Assembly (NCBI GenBank): GCA_020284085.1 | Contig: JACEVL010000773.1 | Span: 761,442-825,441, forward strand | Source of the DNA: Aporrectodea caliginosa | Taxonomy: Eukaryota > Annelida > Clitellata > Crassiclitellata > Lumbricidae | DNA: 64,000 nt | Reading direction: 5' to 3' | Shown: positions 26,335 to 38,700 of the stretch, one piece after another | Numbering within the stretch: the stretch's first letter is position 1 | How the letters are laid out: each line of letters starts with the position of its first letter | Notes under the pieces: generated by a model | Told to the model about the DNA's origin: nothing | Database searches by the model: none | The model's input: the letters and a program-made list of their open reading frames with translations, nothing else | Translations under genes and position numbers: made by a program

Positions 26335-29300
26335 ATGTTTCCGGGAGACGACGACGATACGATAGCCTACCCGATGCCAGGTCTGATCCGCACACCTGCC
26401 GAGACGTCGACGCCAGCCGCGAGGAGAGCGATGATGGACGGGCCGCAGGACCGAAGCCGCTTGTTGAAAGAGATCGACTTCGATGACCCAGGGCAGGTGA
26501 GCTCGAGCTTCCGAGAAGACAGGGAAGAAGAGATGACCGTGAAGCCAGAGAGAACGAGCTTCCGAGGAAAGACGGGCGAATCGACGACGGAAAAGACGAA
26601 ATTGAAACCGAATTTCCGCGAAGAGACTGAAAGACCGAACGAACCGGGGACTTCGACGCCGAATCTGCTAGAAAATGTCAGCGACTTGCTGCGAAGCCGC
26701 CCGACGCCGATGAAACCAGGCAAGTTCGATGGGACGGGCTCGTTGGAGTCATTCCTGGTGCAGTTCGAGGTCTGCGCAAGGCACAACAAGTGGACGGCCG
26801 CGGACCGGGTCGACTACTTGCGATGTTCGCTGGAGAAGGCCGCTACGCAACTTCTCTGGGACTTTGGCGCTCAACCGAGCGTAAGTTACGAAGAATTGGT
26901 CGAACGCCTTCGGCAGAGATACGGGACGGAAGGCCAGGCAGAAACCTTCCGCGCCCAGCTGTACTACCGCCGTCAACGCCCGGAAGAAAACCTGAGTGAC
27001 CTGCTGCATGAGATCCGACGACTGGTTGTCTTGGCCTACCCGGTGCCTTCCAACGAGACGACGCAGATCATCGCGAAGGATGCCTTCCTGGAAGCGATGA
27101 GAGACCGGGAGCTCTCGCTCAAAGTACGCGAGCGAGAACCGAAGAACCTGGACGAGGCATACCGGACCGCACTGCGTCTGGAGGCCTATCAACGGACGAA
27201 CGATGCCGATGATCGCCGCAGACAGCCGAACCGAGTGCGAGGGACGCAAGAAACCGATCTGAGCGCCCAGCTTCAGGCTCAGATGGACCGCTTCTTGAAT
27301 ATCCAGCGAGATGAGCAGCGGAAATGGCAGCAAGAAATGGAGAAAAGAATGGACGAGCAATTCCGCGTGCTACGCCGAAGCCCTCCGACGACCGACGAAC
27401 CGAGTCATGAAATCCGACCTGAGCGAGACCGCCCAGGCCCTCCGGAGAATCAGCGACGCGAAATGACCTGCTTCAACTGCGGACGAGCCGGTCACATGGC
27501 CCGTAACTGCCGACGAGATCGCCGATACCAGAATCGCCAGAATCGCCAGACCGCGACGACCGAGCCCGATGCCTCGACGCCACCGGACCAGGTGGTCATG
27601 AACCATACGACGCGCCCAAGAATGCCGGACCGTGCTACGAACAACGCAGTCTACATCCGCGGTGAGATCAACGGACGATCGCAGCTATGCCTGATCGACA
27701 CTGGATCGGAAGTCAGCCTGGTGCCTTCATCTACTGTCGACGGGTTAGAACTTCGCTCTTGCAATCGCGTTTTGATGGCTGCTAATGGGTCCGATATAAA
27801 TGTCCTGGGTGAGGTGCGGGTGCCCATTAAGATTACGAACGGGTTTTATATTCACACTTCCTTTCTGGTTTCTGATCAAATTTCTGAGCCTATGTTAGGT
27901 ATGGACTGGCTGAGAGAACATCGCTGCCGCTTGGGCTTTGGCATGGGATCTTTATTTGTGGGACGCAGACGTATTTCCCTGGTTAGGGGTAATGGATCTA
28001 TTTGGTGCCGGCGCGTGATCGTCGCCGAGGAGGTGTTGGTTTCCCCTAAGTCCCAGAGGGATGTCCCGGTCAAGACCATGTACGGTAATTTAACGACCGT
28101 AGCGCCAGCCTGGATGACGGAGGCTAAGGAAATCCAACCCGGGGTCCATCTGGCCCGCGTAGTTGTCGGTGACTACGCAAATGCTCGGGTAAGGGTGGTG
28201 AACTTGAGCGAAGACCCAGTCCGGTTGTCCAAGGATCGCCCCTTAGGAGAGTTACACCCTGTGGAAGTAGAATTGTGTGAGACCAACCGCAAAGACGCGG
28301 TCGGCCAAGCTTTGACAACTGATAAATTGTTAGCGGATTTGCCCGTAGAAGTGCCGCCTGAGATACGGGAGAGATTAGGCGCTTTGCTCGTAAAATATAA
28401 TGATGTATTTTCCGCGAGTGATAGGGACATAGGCAGAACGTCTGTAAACACGCATAGAAATGAGACGGGAGATGCGCGCCCAGTGAGACAGCCGTTAAGA
28501 CGACAGTTGCTGCCGCATAGGGTTACGGTCGATGCACAGTCGGATAGTATGTTGGCTGAAGAGGTAATTGAACCTGCCGTAAGGAAAGCACGAAAGAAAG
28601 ATAGATCATTAAAAGGTTACGTAGACTATTGGCGAGTGATTGACAGGTCGTTATTATTTCTATTGATAATCATGGGTGGTCTTGCCAAGTGTGGGAGAGT
28701 TTTCCGGTCTTTAGAGATTAAGTGGCCGAGGACATTTGGCGTCCCTCCTTGTGGGAATAGTGGGTTGATAGAGTCATTCCCCCAGACCTTGGTGGGGAGG
28801 TTAAACAGCAGCCATCAGCGCGATTGGGACGAGGTTCTACCCCATGTCCTCGCCGCCTACCGGGCTTCGCTGCATGAGGCTACTGGCTTTACGCCGAATT
28901 ATTTGATGTTCGGACGGGAGACCAGGGCTCCTATCGATCTGGTCTATGGCAGGCCACCGGATGACGACCGCCGAGCTGGTACCTACTCCAGCTACGTCCA
29001 GGACTTCGCCGAGCGGGTGGAGAGCGCCTACCGCTTGGTGAGAGAACACCTGCGAGTCTCCGCGGAACGGCGCAAGAAGAAATACGACCTCCGGGTGCGA
29101 CCAGCCGCGTTCGCCCCGGGCGACCGCGTCTGGTATTACACGCCGCGACGATACCAGGGCCGGAGTCCGAAATGGGCCCGAATGTATACCGGTCCCTACT
29201 ACGTGATGGAGAAGACTGGGCCGGTGAACTATCGACTCCGAAAGACGCGGAACTCCAAGCCATTTGTCGCGCACATAGACAAGCTGCGACCCAGCTTCGA

Positions 29301-29445
29301 GGAGAACTTCGAAGAGACGGGCGAAGCTGCCGCTACGATTTCTGGTGCGCCCGGCCCGAGAGCCGCGACGCCTCCCATCTCCGAGGTTGACGCCTCGGAT
29401 CGACGACCGAAGCGGACGGTACGCGTACCGGCCCGCTACCGCTAG
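26335..29445 (+). CDS. Element 1 gag-protease / integrase C-term fused ORF
   Basis: 1036 codons. Gag capsid-like region about aa 120-290 (FDGTGSLESFLVQFE, DYLRCSLEKAATQLLW), a CCHC knuckle at about 380-393 (CFNCGRAGHMARNC), and a retroviral-type aspartic protease with LIDTGSEVSL (DTGS at 455-458). A linker leads to the very start of RT, of which only a garbled VDYWRVIDR remains near 28620. The frame then jumps to the end of the integrase core (LIESFPQTLVGRLN), AYRASLHEATGF and the GPY/F domain (GPYYVMEKTGP at 953). About 2 kb or more of pol is missing, yet the frame is open throughout. Gag and protease could still be made. No RT (YxDD) or DDE triad is present. Confidence 0.9.
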   Translation: MFPGDDDDTIAYPMPGLIRTPAETSTPAARRAMMDGPQDRSRLLKEIDFDDPGQVSSSFREDREEEMTVKPERTSFRGKTGESTTEKTKLKPNFREETERPNEPGTSTPNLLENVSDLLRSRPTPMKPGKFDGTGSLESFLVQFEVCARHNKWTAADRVDYLRCSLEKAATQLLWDFGAQPSVSYEELVERLRQRYGTEGQAETFRAQLYYRRQRPEENLSDLLHEIRRLVVLAYPVPSNETTQIIAKDAFLEAMRDRELSLKVREREPKNLDEAYRTALRLEAYQRTNDADDRRRQPNRVRGTQETDLSAQLQAQMDRFLNIQRDEQRKWQQEMEKRMDEQFRVLRRSPPTTDEPSHEIRPERDRPGPPENQRREMTCFNCGRAGHMARNCRRDRRYQNRQNRQTATTEPDASTPPDQVVMNHTTRPRMPDRATNNAVYIRGEINGRSQLCLIDTGSEVSLVPSSTVDGLELRSCNRVLMAANGSDINVLGEVRVPIKITNGFYIHTSFLVSDQISEPMLGMDWLREHRCRLGFGMGSLFVGRRRISLVRGNGSIWCRRVIVAEEVLVSPKSQRDVPVKTMYGNLTTVAPAWMTEAKEIQPGVHLARVVVGDYANARVRVVNLSEDPVRLSKDRPLGELHPVEVELCETNRKDAVGQALTTDKLLADLPVEVPPEIRERLGALLVKYNDVFSASDRDIGRTSVNTHRNETGDARPVRQPLRRQLLPHRVTVDAQSDSMLAEEVIEPAVRKARKKDRSLKGYVDYWRVIDRSLLFLLIIMGGLAKCGRVFRSLEIKWPRTFGVPPCGNSGLIESFPQTLVGRLNSSHQRDWDEVLPHVLAAYRASLHEATGFTPNYLMFGRETRAPIDLVYGRPPDDDRRAGTYSSYVQDFAERVESAYRLVREHLRVSAERRKKKYDLRVRPAAFAPGDRVWYYTPRRYQGRSPKWARMYTGPYYVMEKTGPVNYRLRKTRNSKPFVAHIDKLRPSFEENFEETGEAAATISGAPGPRAATPPISEVDASDRRPKRTVRVPARYR

Positions 29446-30068
29446 AGACTCCCGATGTCTGCGTGTCTTCGAGTGACAGCCGACGATTGATGGTGTGCGC
29501 CTTCGCCGCGTGTTGCTGTCTGACACCCCTCGTCGGCCCGGACTCTGATGCGTTTTCCCTCCAGACCCTTTTTGTCTGTGGATGCGTAAGCCCTCCGTCC
29601 TAGACGTTGAGAGACCATGGCTTTTTCCCCTTTTTTCCGCCAGACCCTTTTGTCTGTGAGTCCGTTGGGCCCTCCGTCTTTGACGTCGAGAGACTATGGC
29701 TATTTTCTCTTGTTTAATTGTCTATGATTGATGTCGCCGAGAAACGGCTTTTGATTGTTTTTGTTTTGTGTTTGGCCCGTTGGCCTTTGCGTGATTTTCT
29801 GTACGAGTTTTTCTGGGCCGTTGGCCACGATTTATCTATGATAATTTCAGTTTAGAGACTTTGATGGTCGCATAGACCGCCCCTCTTAGTTAGCCGGACA
29901 ATGGCTGCGATACTTTGCGGAACTTTGACTGTGTAGGCGAGCCTTTAGCCTTGATGTTTTAGGGGCCTTAGACTTTGTTTGGCCCGTTGGCCACATTGTT
30001 ATTATGATGCCTTTTTGATGCGGGTGCCCGGTAGATATGGGGGCATATCTATCGTAGTGGGAGGAGGA
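29446..30068 (+). other. Element 1 3' non-coding region and polypurine tract
   Basis: Follows the stop of the fused frame. No envelope-like frame. Ends with the purine run AGTGGGAGGAGGA (30056-30068) directly before the 3' LTR, the expected plus-strand primer. The same region in element 3 is 41309-41934. Confidence 0.8.
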
Positions 30069-30742
30069 TGTGGCGTTTTTGCCAGGGACCACCCTCGGTT
30101 TTTGGGACCACCCTCGGTTTTTGGACACCCCCGTGGTTGCTGCACCTGGGCTGTGGTCTTCTGCCTTGGTCGCCGCCTTAGGCTTGGTTCCTAGGCTTGG
30201 CTCCCGTAGGCTTGGTTCCTTAGGCTTGGTTCCTTAGGCTTGGTTCCTTGCTAGCCTTGGTTCTGTAGGCTTGGCTCCCGTAGGCTTGGTTCCTTAGGCT
30301 TGGTTCCTTAGGCTTGGTTCCTTAGGCTTGGTTCTGTAGGCTTGGCTCCCTTAGGCTTGGTTCTGTAGGCTTGGCTCCCGTAGGCTTGGTTCTTGCTAGG
30401 CTTGGTTCCTAGGCTTGGTTCCTTGGTAGGCCTGGTGTCCAGCCCTTGGTGTCCTGCTGGGTATATATAGAGGGCGCTCTTGTGTAGAGCTGGAGGTAGA
30501 GAGGTAGAGAGGTAAAGAGAGAGTTAGTTTGGAAGAGCTTGATTACTCGTCTTCTCCTGGTGTGTGAATAAAGATCGTCTTCGAACTCTGGTGTTTGATT
30601 CCTTCGGTGGGTGACATTGTTCGTCGACTGGCAGATGCTGAAGTCCTTCGATAGACGACGGAGGCCGGACTAACGCTCCCATCCTGAGCGACACGCGCCT
30701 TACATTCGCATCCTGAGACGTGAAACCCCGTTTAACGTTACA
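30069..30742 (+). repeat. Element 1, 3' LTR
   Basis: 674 bp, exactly 14 bp shorter than the 5' LTR because it has one fewer TAGGCTTGGTTCCT unit. Substitutions seen: CACTCCCG versus CACCCCCG and GAACTGTGG versus GAACTCTGG. TATA and AATAAA are conserved. Confidence 0.93.
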
Positions 30743-32059
30743 CTCCCTTTCCTTCATTTCGCTCTTCCTCCGTTTCCTCCATTTCACTCTCTTCCTCCCT
30801 CTTTCCTCCATTTCGCTCTCTTCCTCTCTTTCCTCCATTTCGCTCTTCCTCCTTTCCTCCATTTCACTCTCTTCCTCCCTTTCCTCCATTTCACTCTCTT
30901 CCTCCCTTTCCTCCATTTCGCTCTCTTCCTCCCTTTCCTCCATTTCGCTCTCTTCCTCCCTTTCCTTCATTTCGCTCTTCCTCCCTTTCCTCCATTTCGC
31001 TCTCTTCCTCCCTTTCCTCCATTTCGCTCTCTTCCTCCCTTTCCTCCATTTCGCTCTCTACCTCCCTTTCCTCCATTTTGCTCTTCCTCCCTTTCCTCCA
31101 TTTCGCTCTTCCTCCTTTTCCTCCATTTCGCTCTCTTCCTTCCTTTCCTCCATTTTCTCTTCCTCCCTTTCCTCCATTTCGCTCTTCCTCCCTTTCCTCC
31201 ATTTCGCTCTCTTCTTCCCTTTCCTCCATTTCGCTCTTCCTCCCTTTCCTCCATTTCTTTTGCTCTCTTCCTCCCTTTCATCCATTTCACTCTCTTCCTC
31301 CCTTTCCTCCATTTCGCTCTCTTCCTCCCTTTCCTCCATTTCGCTCTTCCTCTCTTTCCTCCATTTCGCTCTCTTCCTCCCTTTCTTCTATTTCGCTCTT
31401 CCTCCCTTTCCTCCATTTCGCTCTCTTCCTCCCTTTCACTCCATTTCGCTCTTCCTCCCTTTCCTCCATTTCGCTCTTCCTCCCTTTCCTCCATTTCACT
31501 CTTCTTCCTCCCTTTTCCTCCATTTCGCTCTCTTCCTCCCTTTCACTCCATTTCACTCTCTTCCTCCCTTTCCTCCCATTTCGCTCTCTTCCTCCCTTTC
31601 CTCCATTTCGCTCTATTCCTCCCTACTCTCCATTTCGCTCTCTTCCTCCCTTTCCTCCATTTCGCTCTTCCTCCCTTTCCTCCATTTCACTCTCTTCCTC
31701 CCTTTCCTCCAATTCGCTCTCTTCCTCCATTTTCTGCATTTCGCTCTCTTCCGCCCTTTCCTCCATTTCGCTCTCTTCACTCCCTTTCCCTCCGTTTCGC
31801 GATCTCTTCCTCCCAACCCTCCAATTGGCTCTCTTCCTCCCTTTCCTCCGTTTCACCTCTCTCTCTACCTTTCCTCCATTTCGCTCTCTTCCTCCCTTTC
31901 CTCCAATTCGCTCTCTTCCTCCATTTTCTCTGCATTTCTGCTCTCTTCCTCTTTTTCCTCCATCTCGCTTCCCTTCCTCCCTTTCCCCCATTTCGCTCTC
32001 TTCCTCCTTTTCCTCCATTTCGCTCTCTTCCTCCCTTTCCTCCATTTCGCTCCCTTTAT
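30743..32059. repeat. CT-rich 25/27-bp minisatellite, right block
   Basis: Continuation of the array at 24912-25580, more diverged toward its right end (units such as CTCCAATTCGCTC). The original array was about 2 kb. A long homopurine strand is on the minus. Confidence 0.92.
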
Positions 32060-32500
32060 TCCAAGGATTCTATATCTATATTAAAGGATTGGTTACTCGT
32101 GAAAATATCGTGTACTTCCGGTTTAAGGCTACGAGCCTGGCGCCACCTGGCGATGCGGGTGTAAGAAGGGTCGGTGGACATAAAAAAGCATGGACGACCC
32201 GATGTGTTGTTCAGCGATTAATTGCACGAATTTGAGGAAAATCAAATCAGGATTATTTTTCTTTCAGTTTCTAAGGATCAAAGAAAGGTTAATAATAATA
32301 AATGTAAAGTTATTTTTAACGACTTTAAGTTAAATAATCTAAATTACGGAGATAGGCGTTTAGCATGGTAAACACGAGGTTCTACACCTTTGTCGCTAGG
32401 TGGCCAGGCTCCATGGGCCGCCATTTTTCTCCAACGCGCTACATAAGGAGATTCCAGTCCTGTGTATGATTGGTCCTTGCTTTGTCTCATTTCCTTCCTT
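32060..32500. other. Unique spacer between CT-rich blocks
   Basis: Non-repetitive sequence with no recognised gene. It contains GGCGCCACCTGGCGATG and an AT-rich part near 32280-32345. Confidence 0.4.
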
Positions 32501-32770
32501 TTCGCTTCTTCTCCCTCCCTTTCCTCCATTCCGCTCTCTTCCGCCCTTTCGCTCTCTTCCGCCCTTTCCTCCATTTCGCTCTTCCTCCCTTTCCTCCATT
32601 CGCTCTCTTCCTCCCTACCCTCCATTTCGCTCTCTTCCCTCCCTTTCGCTCTCTTCCTTCCTTTCCTCCATTTCGCTCTCTCCCTCCATTTCCTCCATTT
32701 CGCTCTCTTCCTCCCTTACCTCCATTTCGCTCTCTTCCTACCTCCCTCCATTTCGCTCTCCCTCCCTTTC
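32500..32770. repeat. CT-rich minisatellite, third block
   Basis: Same CCTCCATTTCGCTCTC unit, with variants such as TTCCGCCC. It abuts the truncated integrase of element 2 at about 32771. Confidence 0.88.
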
Positions 32771-35700
32771 CCGGTCGCTCGGTATGCTGACAAGATCATG
32801 GGCAGGAGGGATGGCCAATTTTTCTGGTTCTTTTCAACCGTCTTAGCCAGCATCGAGTTCAGTGTGCGGTGAAACCTCTCGACCATTCCGTTCGACTGGG
32901 GTCTATAAGGGCTCGTCCTGACCTTGTCTATCCCCATCATCCGACAGAGGTCCTTGAAGAGAGCAGCTTCGAAGCATGGCCCTTGATCCGTCAGAATTTG
33001 TAGAGGACAGCCGTACCTCGTGAACCATTGATCCACCAGGATCTTTGCCACCGTCTGGGCTTCCTGATTCCTCATGGGGTAGGCTTCAGCCCATCGACTG
33101 AATTGATCCAGCACCGACAAAATATACTTGTACCCACCGGCAGATGTCGGATGAGGACCGGAGACGTCGATAGCCACGATCTCTCCAATGGCTCCCACGA
33201 CAAGATTCTGTAGGTTTCCTTGTCGTTTCGGTTTCCCTCTGCAATAGCGAGCACAAGGTACACACTGACGTAACTGCACTTGAACGTCCTCCTTCCAGTT
33301 TGGCCAATATGCCCGTTTCTGTACATGTGCCATCGTGCGTCGAATTCCCAAATGACCTCCGTTCATCCCTTCATGCGCCAACCGTATCAAGACATTACGG
33401 CGGCCGACAGGCAGAATTATTTGGCGCCAGCGAACATCAGTCTCTTCTGCATCCAACCACATGCGCGTCAACAATCCTGCGTATAGATCAAGCTGTGGCC
33501 ATTGTGCAACAAGCGTCTTGATCACAGGACTCTTGTTTCTCATCTCTTCGTGAGACGGCGCAGTCTCACACTCTAACTTCTTCTGCATCACCCAGCCAAT
33601 GTCTTCGTCAGCTTTTTGTTCAGCCACAATCGTCTCAATGCTCCAATCCGTAGGCAAATTTATCGATTCGCCTCTCGTTGCAGGTGCTCCGCGTATGACG
33701 TTCACGGTGGGTGGTCGTCGTGATAGAGCGTCTGCATTTTCATGATTTCGTCCGGGGCGATGCTGCACCGTGAAATCGAACTCTTCAATCACAGTTAACC
33801 AACGAGCTTGTTGCCCAATAGGCACCGGCGTTTTCCTCAGCCACTGTAACGCTGAATGGTCGGTTCTCAACAGGAATTTGCGTCCCAGGAGATACGGTCT
33901 ATACACCTTCAAAAAGTATATGATTGCCAACAACTCACGTCTCGTCACGTCATAGTTCTGTTCTGCTGTACTGCACAGGCGGCTTCCGTAGCATATTACA
34001 CGTTCTATGCCATCTTGTATCTGCGACAGAACGCCACCTATCGATTGTCCCGATGCATCTGTATCCAGAACGAAAGATGCGTTGTCAATCGGTAGGGCTA
34101 AAATGGGTGCGTTTGTTAGGCGATTCTTCAGCTCTGCAAACGCACTCTCACACTCCGTAGACCAGTGGAACTTCACATCTTTCTTCGTCAGCGCGTGCAA
34201 TGGCTTGGCTATCTGGGCGAAGTCAGGCACGAATTTCCGGTAGTACGCACACAGTCCCATGAAGGCGCGAACCTCCTTCAGTTTAGTTGGCGTCGGCCAA
34301 TTCGATACGGCTTCCGTCTTGCTCGAGTCTGTAGCCAGGCCTTCGGCACTTACGATATGTCCTAGGAACAGGACTTTCCGTTGCATTAGAAAACATTTCG
34401 AGGGTTTTAATTTTAAATTGACTCCCTCCAGTCGAATTAACACTTGTTCTAGGCGCTGCAAATGCGTATCCAGATCAGACGCAAATACGATGACGTCATC
34501 AAGGTAGACGAGGCAGATCTCGAAATTAACTCCACTCATCACGATACTCATCATCCTGCTGAAGGTCGACGGTGAATTGCAGAGCCCGAATGGTAAAACG
34601 CGAAATTGGTAACTCCCCCTCCTTGTTACGAAGGCAGTCTTGTGACGGTCTTTAGGGTGCACAGCCAGTTGATGGTATCCGGCTCTCAAATCGAATGTAC
34701 TGAACAGACTGGCTCCCCCTAGCGTATCGAGACATTCGCTAATCAGCGGCAGCGGAAAAGCGTCTTTTCTCGTCGTATTGTTCAGAGCTCTGTAATCAAT
34801 ACAGAATCTCGGACTACCGTCTTTCTTGGTTACGACCACCACATTTGCTGCATATTCGGAACAGGATGGTTCAATCAAACGCTGTCGTAGCATCGTACTT
34901 ACTTGTTCATCTATTACAGGCAGCATTGTCAGCGGTTGTCGCCTCAGTGCTTGTCGAACAGGTGGTTCATTACCTGTATCGATTTCATGCTGTAGCACAT
35001 CGGTAAATCCCAAGTCCCATTCATTCAACGAGAAAGCTGAACGATGCTTCATCAGAAGGGCTCGTAATTTCTCTCGATATTCCTTTGGGACATCGTCTGC
35101 GGCTGCTTCCCACAGCGGCTTCAGCACGGTCTCGGCGTCGTCATCTGGCGACATCTGGCGTATAGTGGAACATCTAGCTGTTCGTTCATCTTTTGCTGCG
35201 CTTCCAGGCAATAGCACTTCTTCTACATCACATCGCACACCCTTCTTCAGTTTAATTGTATGGTTCGTCGGATTCAGAATACGAAGCGTCAGGTCTCTGG
35301 TTCTTCCTGGAAGCAAGGTACCGGCCACCAGTAATCCATTTTCTAGGACCGTGGGTTGAGTTGCCCACTGTGCTCCGCTGGCTGTCAGGTTAGGCAGAAT
35401 CGTATAGGCCTCCACGTCGATCTCGCTGAACGGCGGTACTTTCACGTTCACGGCCGCTGCCACTCTGCGACACCGTGAAGCGTGAGGCAGGATGTGAATG
35501 GGCGTCTGCTGGCCATCGATTTCAATCCAGGGTTCATTCAACCGCCAAACCATGTTTTGTTGTTTCATAAATTGATATCCAAGGATTATGTCGTCGAGTT
35601 GGTGAGTAAGTAAAGCATTCACACTGTACGTCTTGCCATTTAGTTGGAGCCGGAGGGTGCTTTCGCCATCTATAACGATTTCACTATTGTTGGCCGCAAG

Positions 35701-38700
35701 CAGGGTTTGGGTCGACGGACGGATGTCCTTGGGACGTACCAGCTTGGTGGCACAGAGCGCCAGTTCGGCCCCCGTATCCAAGAGGCAAAAGGTATCCCGG
35801 CCGTTCATCCGTACTTTCACGTAAGCACTCGAAGCTCCAGGCACATATCGTACTGCTCGCGGTTCGGCAGCGTTTGGACCAGAATTTTCAGAAAAGTCTC
35901 TTTGTTGATTATAGGCCAGATATTGTTCTCGTGGGTAGGGACATTGGTTCCGTAGATGTGAATCCTGGTTACAGTTCCAACAGCGACGTTGATCGTACTG
36001 CCTTCCATTGCTATTGTTATTGTTTTGGTTCCGTTGTTGTGAATTTGGGTTGCGGTGCCAAGGCGGGGAGTATGTATTTCCAAGAGGGCGCACTGCGGTG
36101 ACGTCATTCGTTCGGTTGCGGAGTAGTTGCTGCAGGCTCTTTTCTAGCGCGTTCATGCGTTTATCCATTTGTTGACTATCACTGTTTGAAGTCGTTTCTT
36201 TTATTGTTTTTATTCTACCCGACGCTCTATGCTGATCTTTATTTTGTTCTGCCTCTGATAGTCCGTAACTTTGAATTCTAAGAGCATATTTGTAGGCTTG
36301 TTGAAGATTACAAGGCTCTTTGTCAAGAATGCGTATTGCAAGAGACCGGTCAGAAAGTGCATCCACGAAAACTTTCGTCGCCACAGCTTCTCGGTGGTCT
36401 GTTTGTTTTCCTGGGAAAGCCATATTTGTTAGGCGCGTTATATCTGTTACTAACTCACCTAACGATTCACGGTCGCGCTGTTTGCGGGTGAAAAGTTGAG
36501 TCTGATAAAGAATTTTTTCCTCTTCTGTTCCGAAACGCAGTTTCAATTTCTGTATCAGTTCATCTGAAGTCAGAATTTCATCAGGTTCACCTTCACAGAT
36601 CAAATGACTCGCCTCGTCAGTAAGAGCGCACGTCAAATAATTAACAGCCTCAGAATCACTCCAAAAATTCTGTTGTTTACATATAGCAAACTTTTTCAGA
36701 AAAATGCCCAACGGTGTTTTTCCAGAATACGAATCCAGTTTAATTTGTCGTCCTTTACTGTTCTGTGACACTGAAACAGAAGCGGCAGCGTTATTTCCTC
36801 TCAGCGCTGTCGGCGGCTCAACAGAGTTAGTAAGTAAGTCAGACACGACGGTTTGCGTAGCGGTCGACGTTTTGGGGACGACGGCGTACATCTGTGGAGG
36901 CGGTTCTGCGTTCGTTCTAACACAGGGTATCCACTCTCCATCTCTCGTGTTAGACCAGACAGGCAGAAATCGTTCGGCAGAAAATGGCGGTATACCAGCG
37001 CGTTCTGGCGTCGAACCCAGTACATCAGCGTGACAGTACATCGGCAGTGCATTCTGTCGAACGCTGTGACTGATCGTAGCGGTAACAGAAGGAACGTAGG
37101 AGCGACTGTTCAGAAATTCTTGGTTACGAGAATAATCCAGTCCTGATGTAACGTAACGCGAAGGCAGCGAAGAGTACGTCATCTGCTGCAGACTCTCGCG
37201 ATGCGTGATCGGTAATCGGCTGTGATTGACAGTTCTCGTAAAATCCAACGAAGGCATCCTTCCAGCAGATTCTTGCAGCGTAGGCCTATTATTATTATGA
37301 ACTCGTGGGGCAGCCTCATGATTTAAATTCGCATTCAACATTATATTTCTTGATTCCCGTAACTGATCATTTAAAATTCTTTGCGTATTCATATCAGTTC
37401 CATTGACAAATGCAAGGGAATCGTTCTGCACAGGGCCGTCGTTAATCATGTAGTGTCCTCTACCGAGTGCACTGGACATTACTTCATTATTTCTGTTTTG
37501 TGGGACCCTCTCAACCCATACATTTGAAATCGGCTGTGTATTTCTATTTTCAATTAAATTCACTCTTTCTCTCTCATTTTCAATATTTGCATGACCGTAT
37601 GGATCATGTCTTCTTTCCATTTCTTTCTCATTATTACGTACGGCTTCATGCTGTAACAGTATTTCGCCGTTTCTGTCATTATTATTTGTAGGCCTACTTA
37701 TTTCTATCGGTCGGAAATGACTTGTACCTACTTCTTCATTTTCATCATTAAACATTCTATCATTCCATCGTTCTCGTTCATTAATATCCATCATCCTGTC
37801 GCCATTGTAAGCTTTATTCCATCCTTCGCCGCCATTGTAAGCTTGGGTGCCGGATGGGTCGCCTTGTCGGTCTCGACCTCGGCTTACCCCAAAACTTAGT
37901 GTGTTTTCCCACTGAGAGGTAGACAGGCTTTCTCCTCTGGCGCCCGCCATCGGTGAGGGGCTCTGGCTTCCATGCGCCAGGGAATGCTGTCCACCTTCAG
38001 TGGGCAGTTGGTTCACTCGAGCCAGGTCGGGCGCTACTCCGCTCTGTTGAGTTACCCGAGTTACTGCAACCCCATCTGGACCGGTCACGTGATGGGTGGA
38101 AGATGACCCAGGGTCTGGCAATTCCCTTTCAAAAGAGGAGGGTACATGCAAAGGAAATCCTGCATTGTGCAGTGCAAGGTAATCTGGACGCCTCTTACCT
38201 TGCAGTCGTTTGCTAACCCTTACCCCAGGCTGAGCTGCACTGGCTTCCCATCCCTGTCCATCTTCCTGTCCATCATTTATCCCCGAGGTGTCAGTGGTAA
38301 ATGCATACGGGGTTGCTCCTGATTGGTGGTCAGATACCGATACTTTCGATCGATATGGGTTCGAACTCCGGTCTCTATCTCCCTCACCTATTTCCACTTC
38401 TTCCCTCCTCTGTATAGCCTCAATGAGACGGTTAACGCTATCGTTACTGTCAGATTGGGTGTAAATCACCGAACCGATAATATCCTCAGCCTTATTCTGC
38501 CTTTTTCTCATGTCCTCTTGCTTTTCTGTTAGTTCATTTACTCGTCTCGTCAAGTCGGTTAATCCATCTGTCAAGTCCTGTTGTCCGGTTAACATATCAC
38601 GTAGTTTCATCGTCAAATCTCTCTGACCTCTACTCAACTCTGTCTGTCCATCCGACATCTCCCTCAGTCTGCCTGTCACATCTTTCTGTCCTTTATTTAA

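Larger units (their letters stand above)
25581..30742 (+). mobile_element. Gypsy-type LTR retrotransposon, element 1 (internally deleted)
   Basis: 5' LTR 25581-26268, PBS from 26269, one 1036-codon frame, non-coding 3' region, polypurine tract 30056-30068, 3' LTR 30069-30742. The flanking CTCC on both sides fits a 4-bp target duplication. LTRs differ by two substitutions that I can see plus one 14-bp unit, so the insertion is recent. Most of RT, all of RNase H and the integrase core are missing, so it is non-autonomous. Its GC content is clearly above the host's. Confidence 0.93.

Noticed and set aside
28837..29526. 229-codon minus-strand frame opposite the integrase tail
   Set aside because: Shadow of the GC-rich gag-pol frame on the other strand; the coding strand shows family motifs.
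32716..32770. C-terminal KGRESEMEGGRKRAKWR as part of the integrase
   Set aside because: This is the CT-rich repeat read in frame, not integrase sequence.
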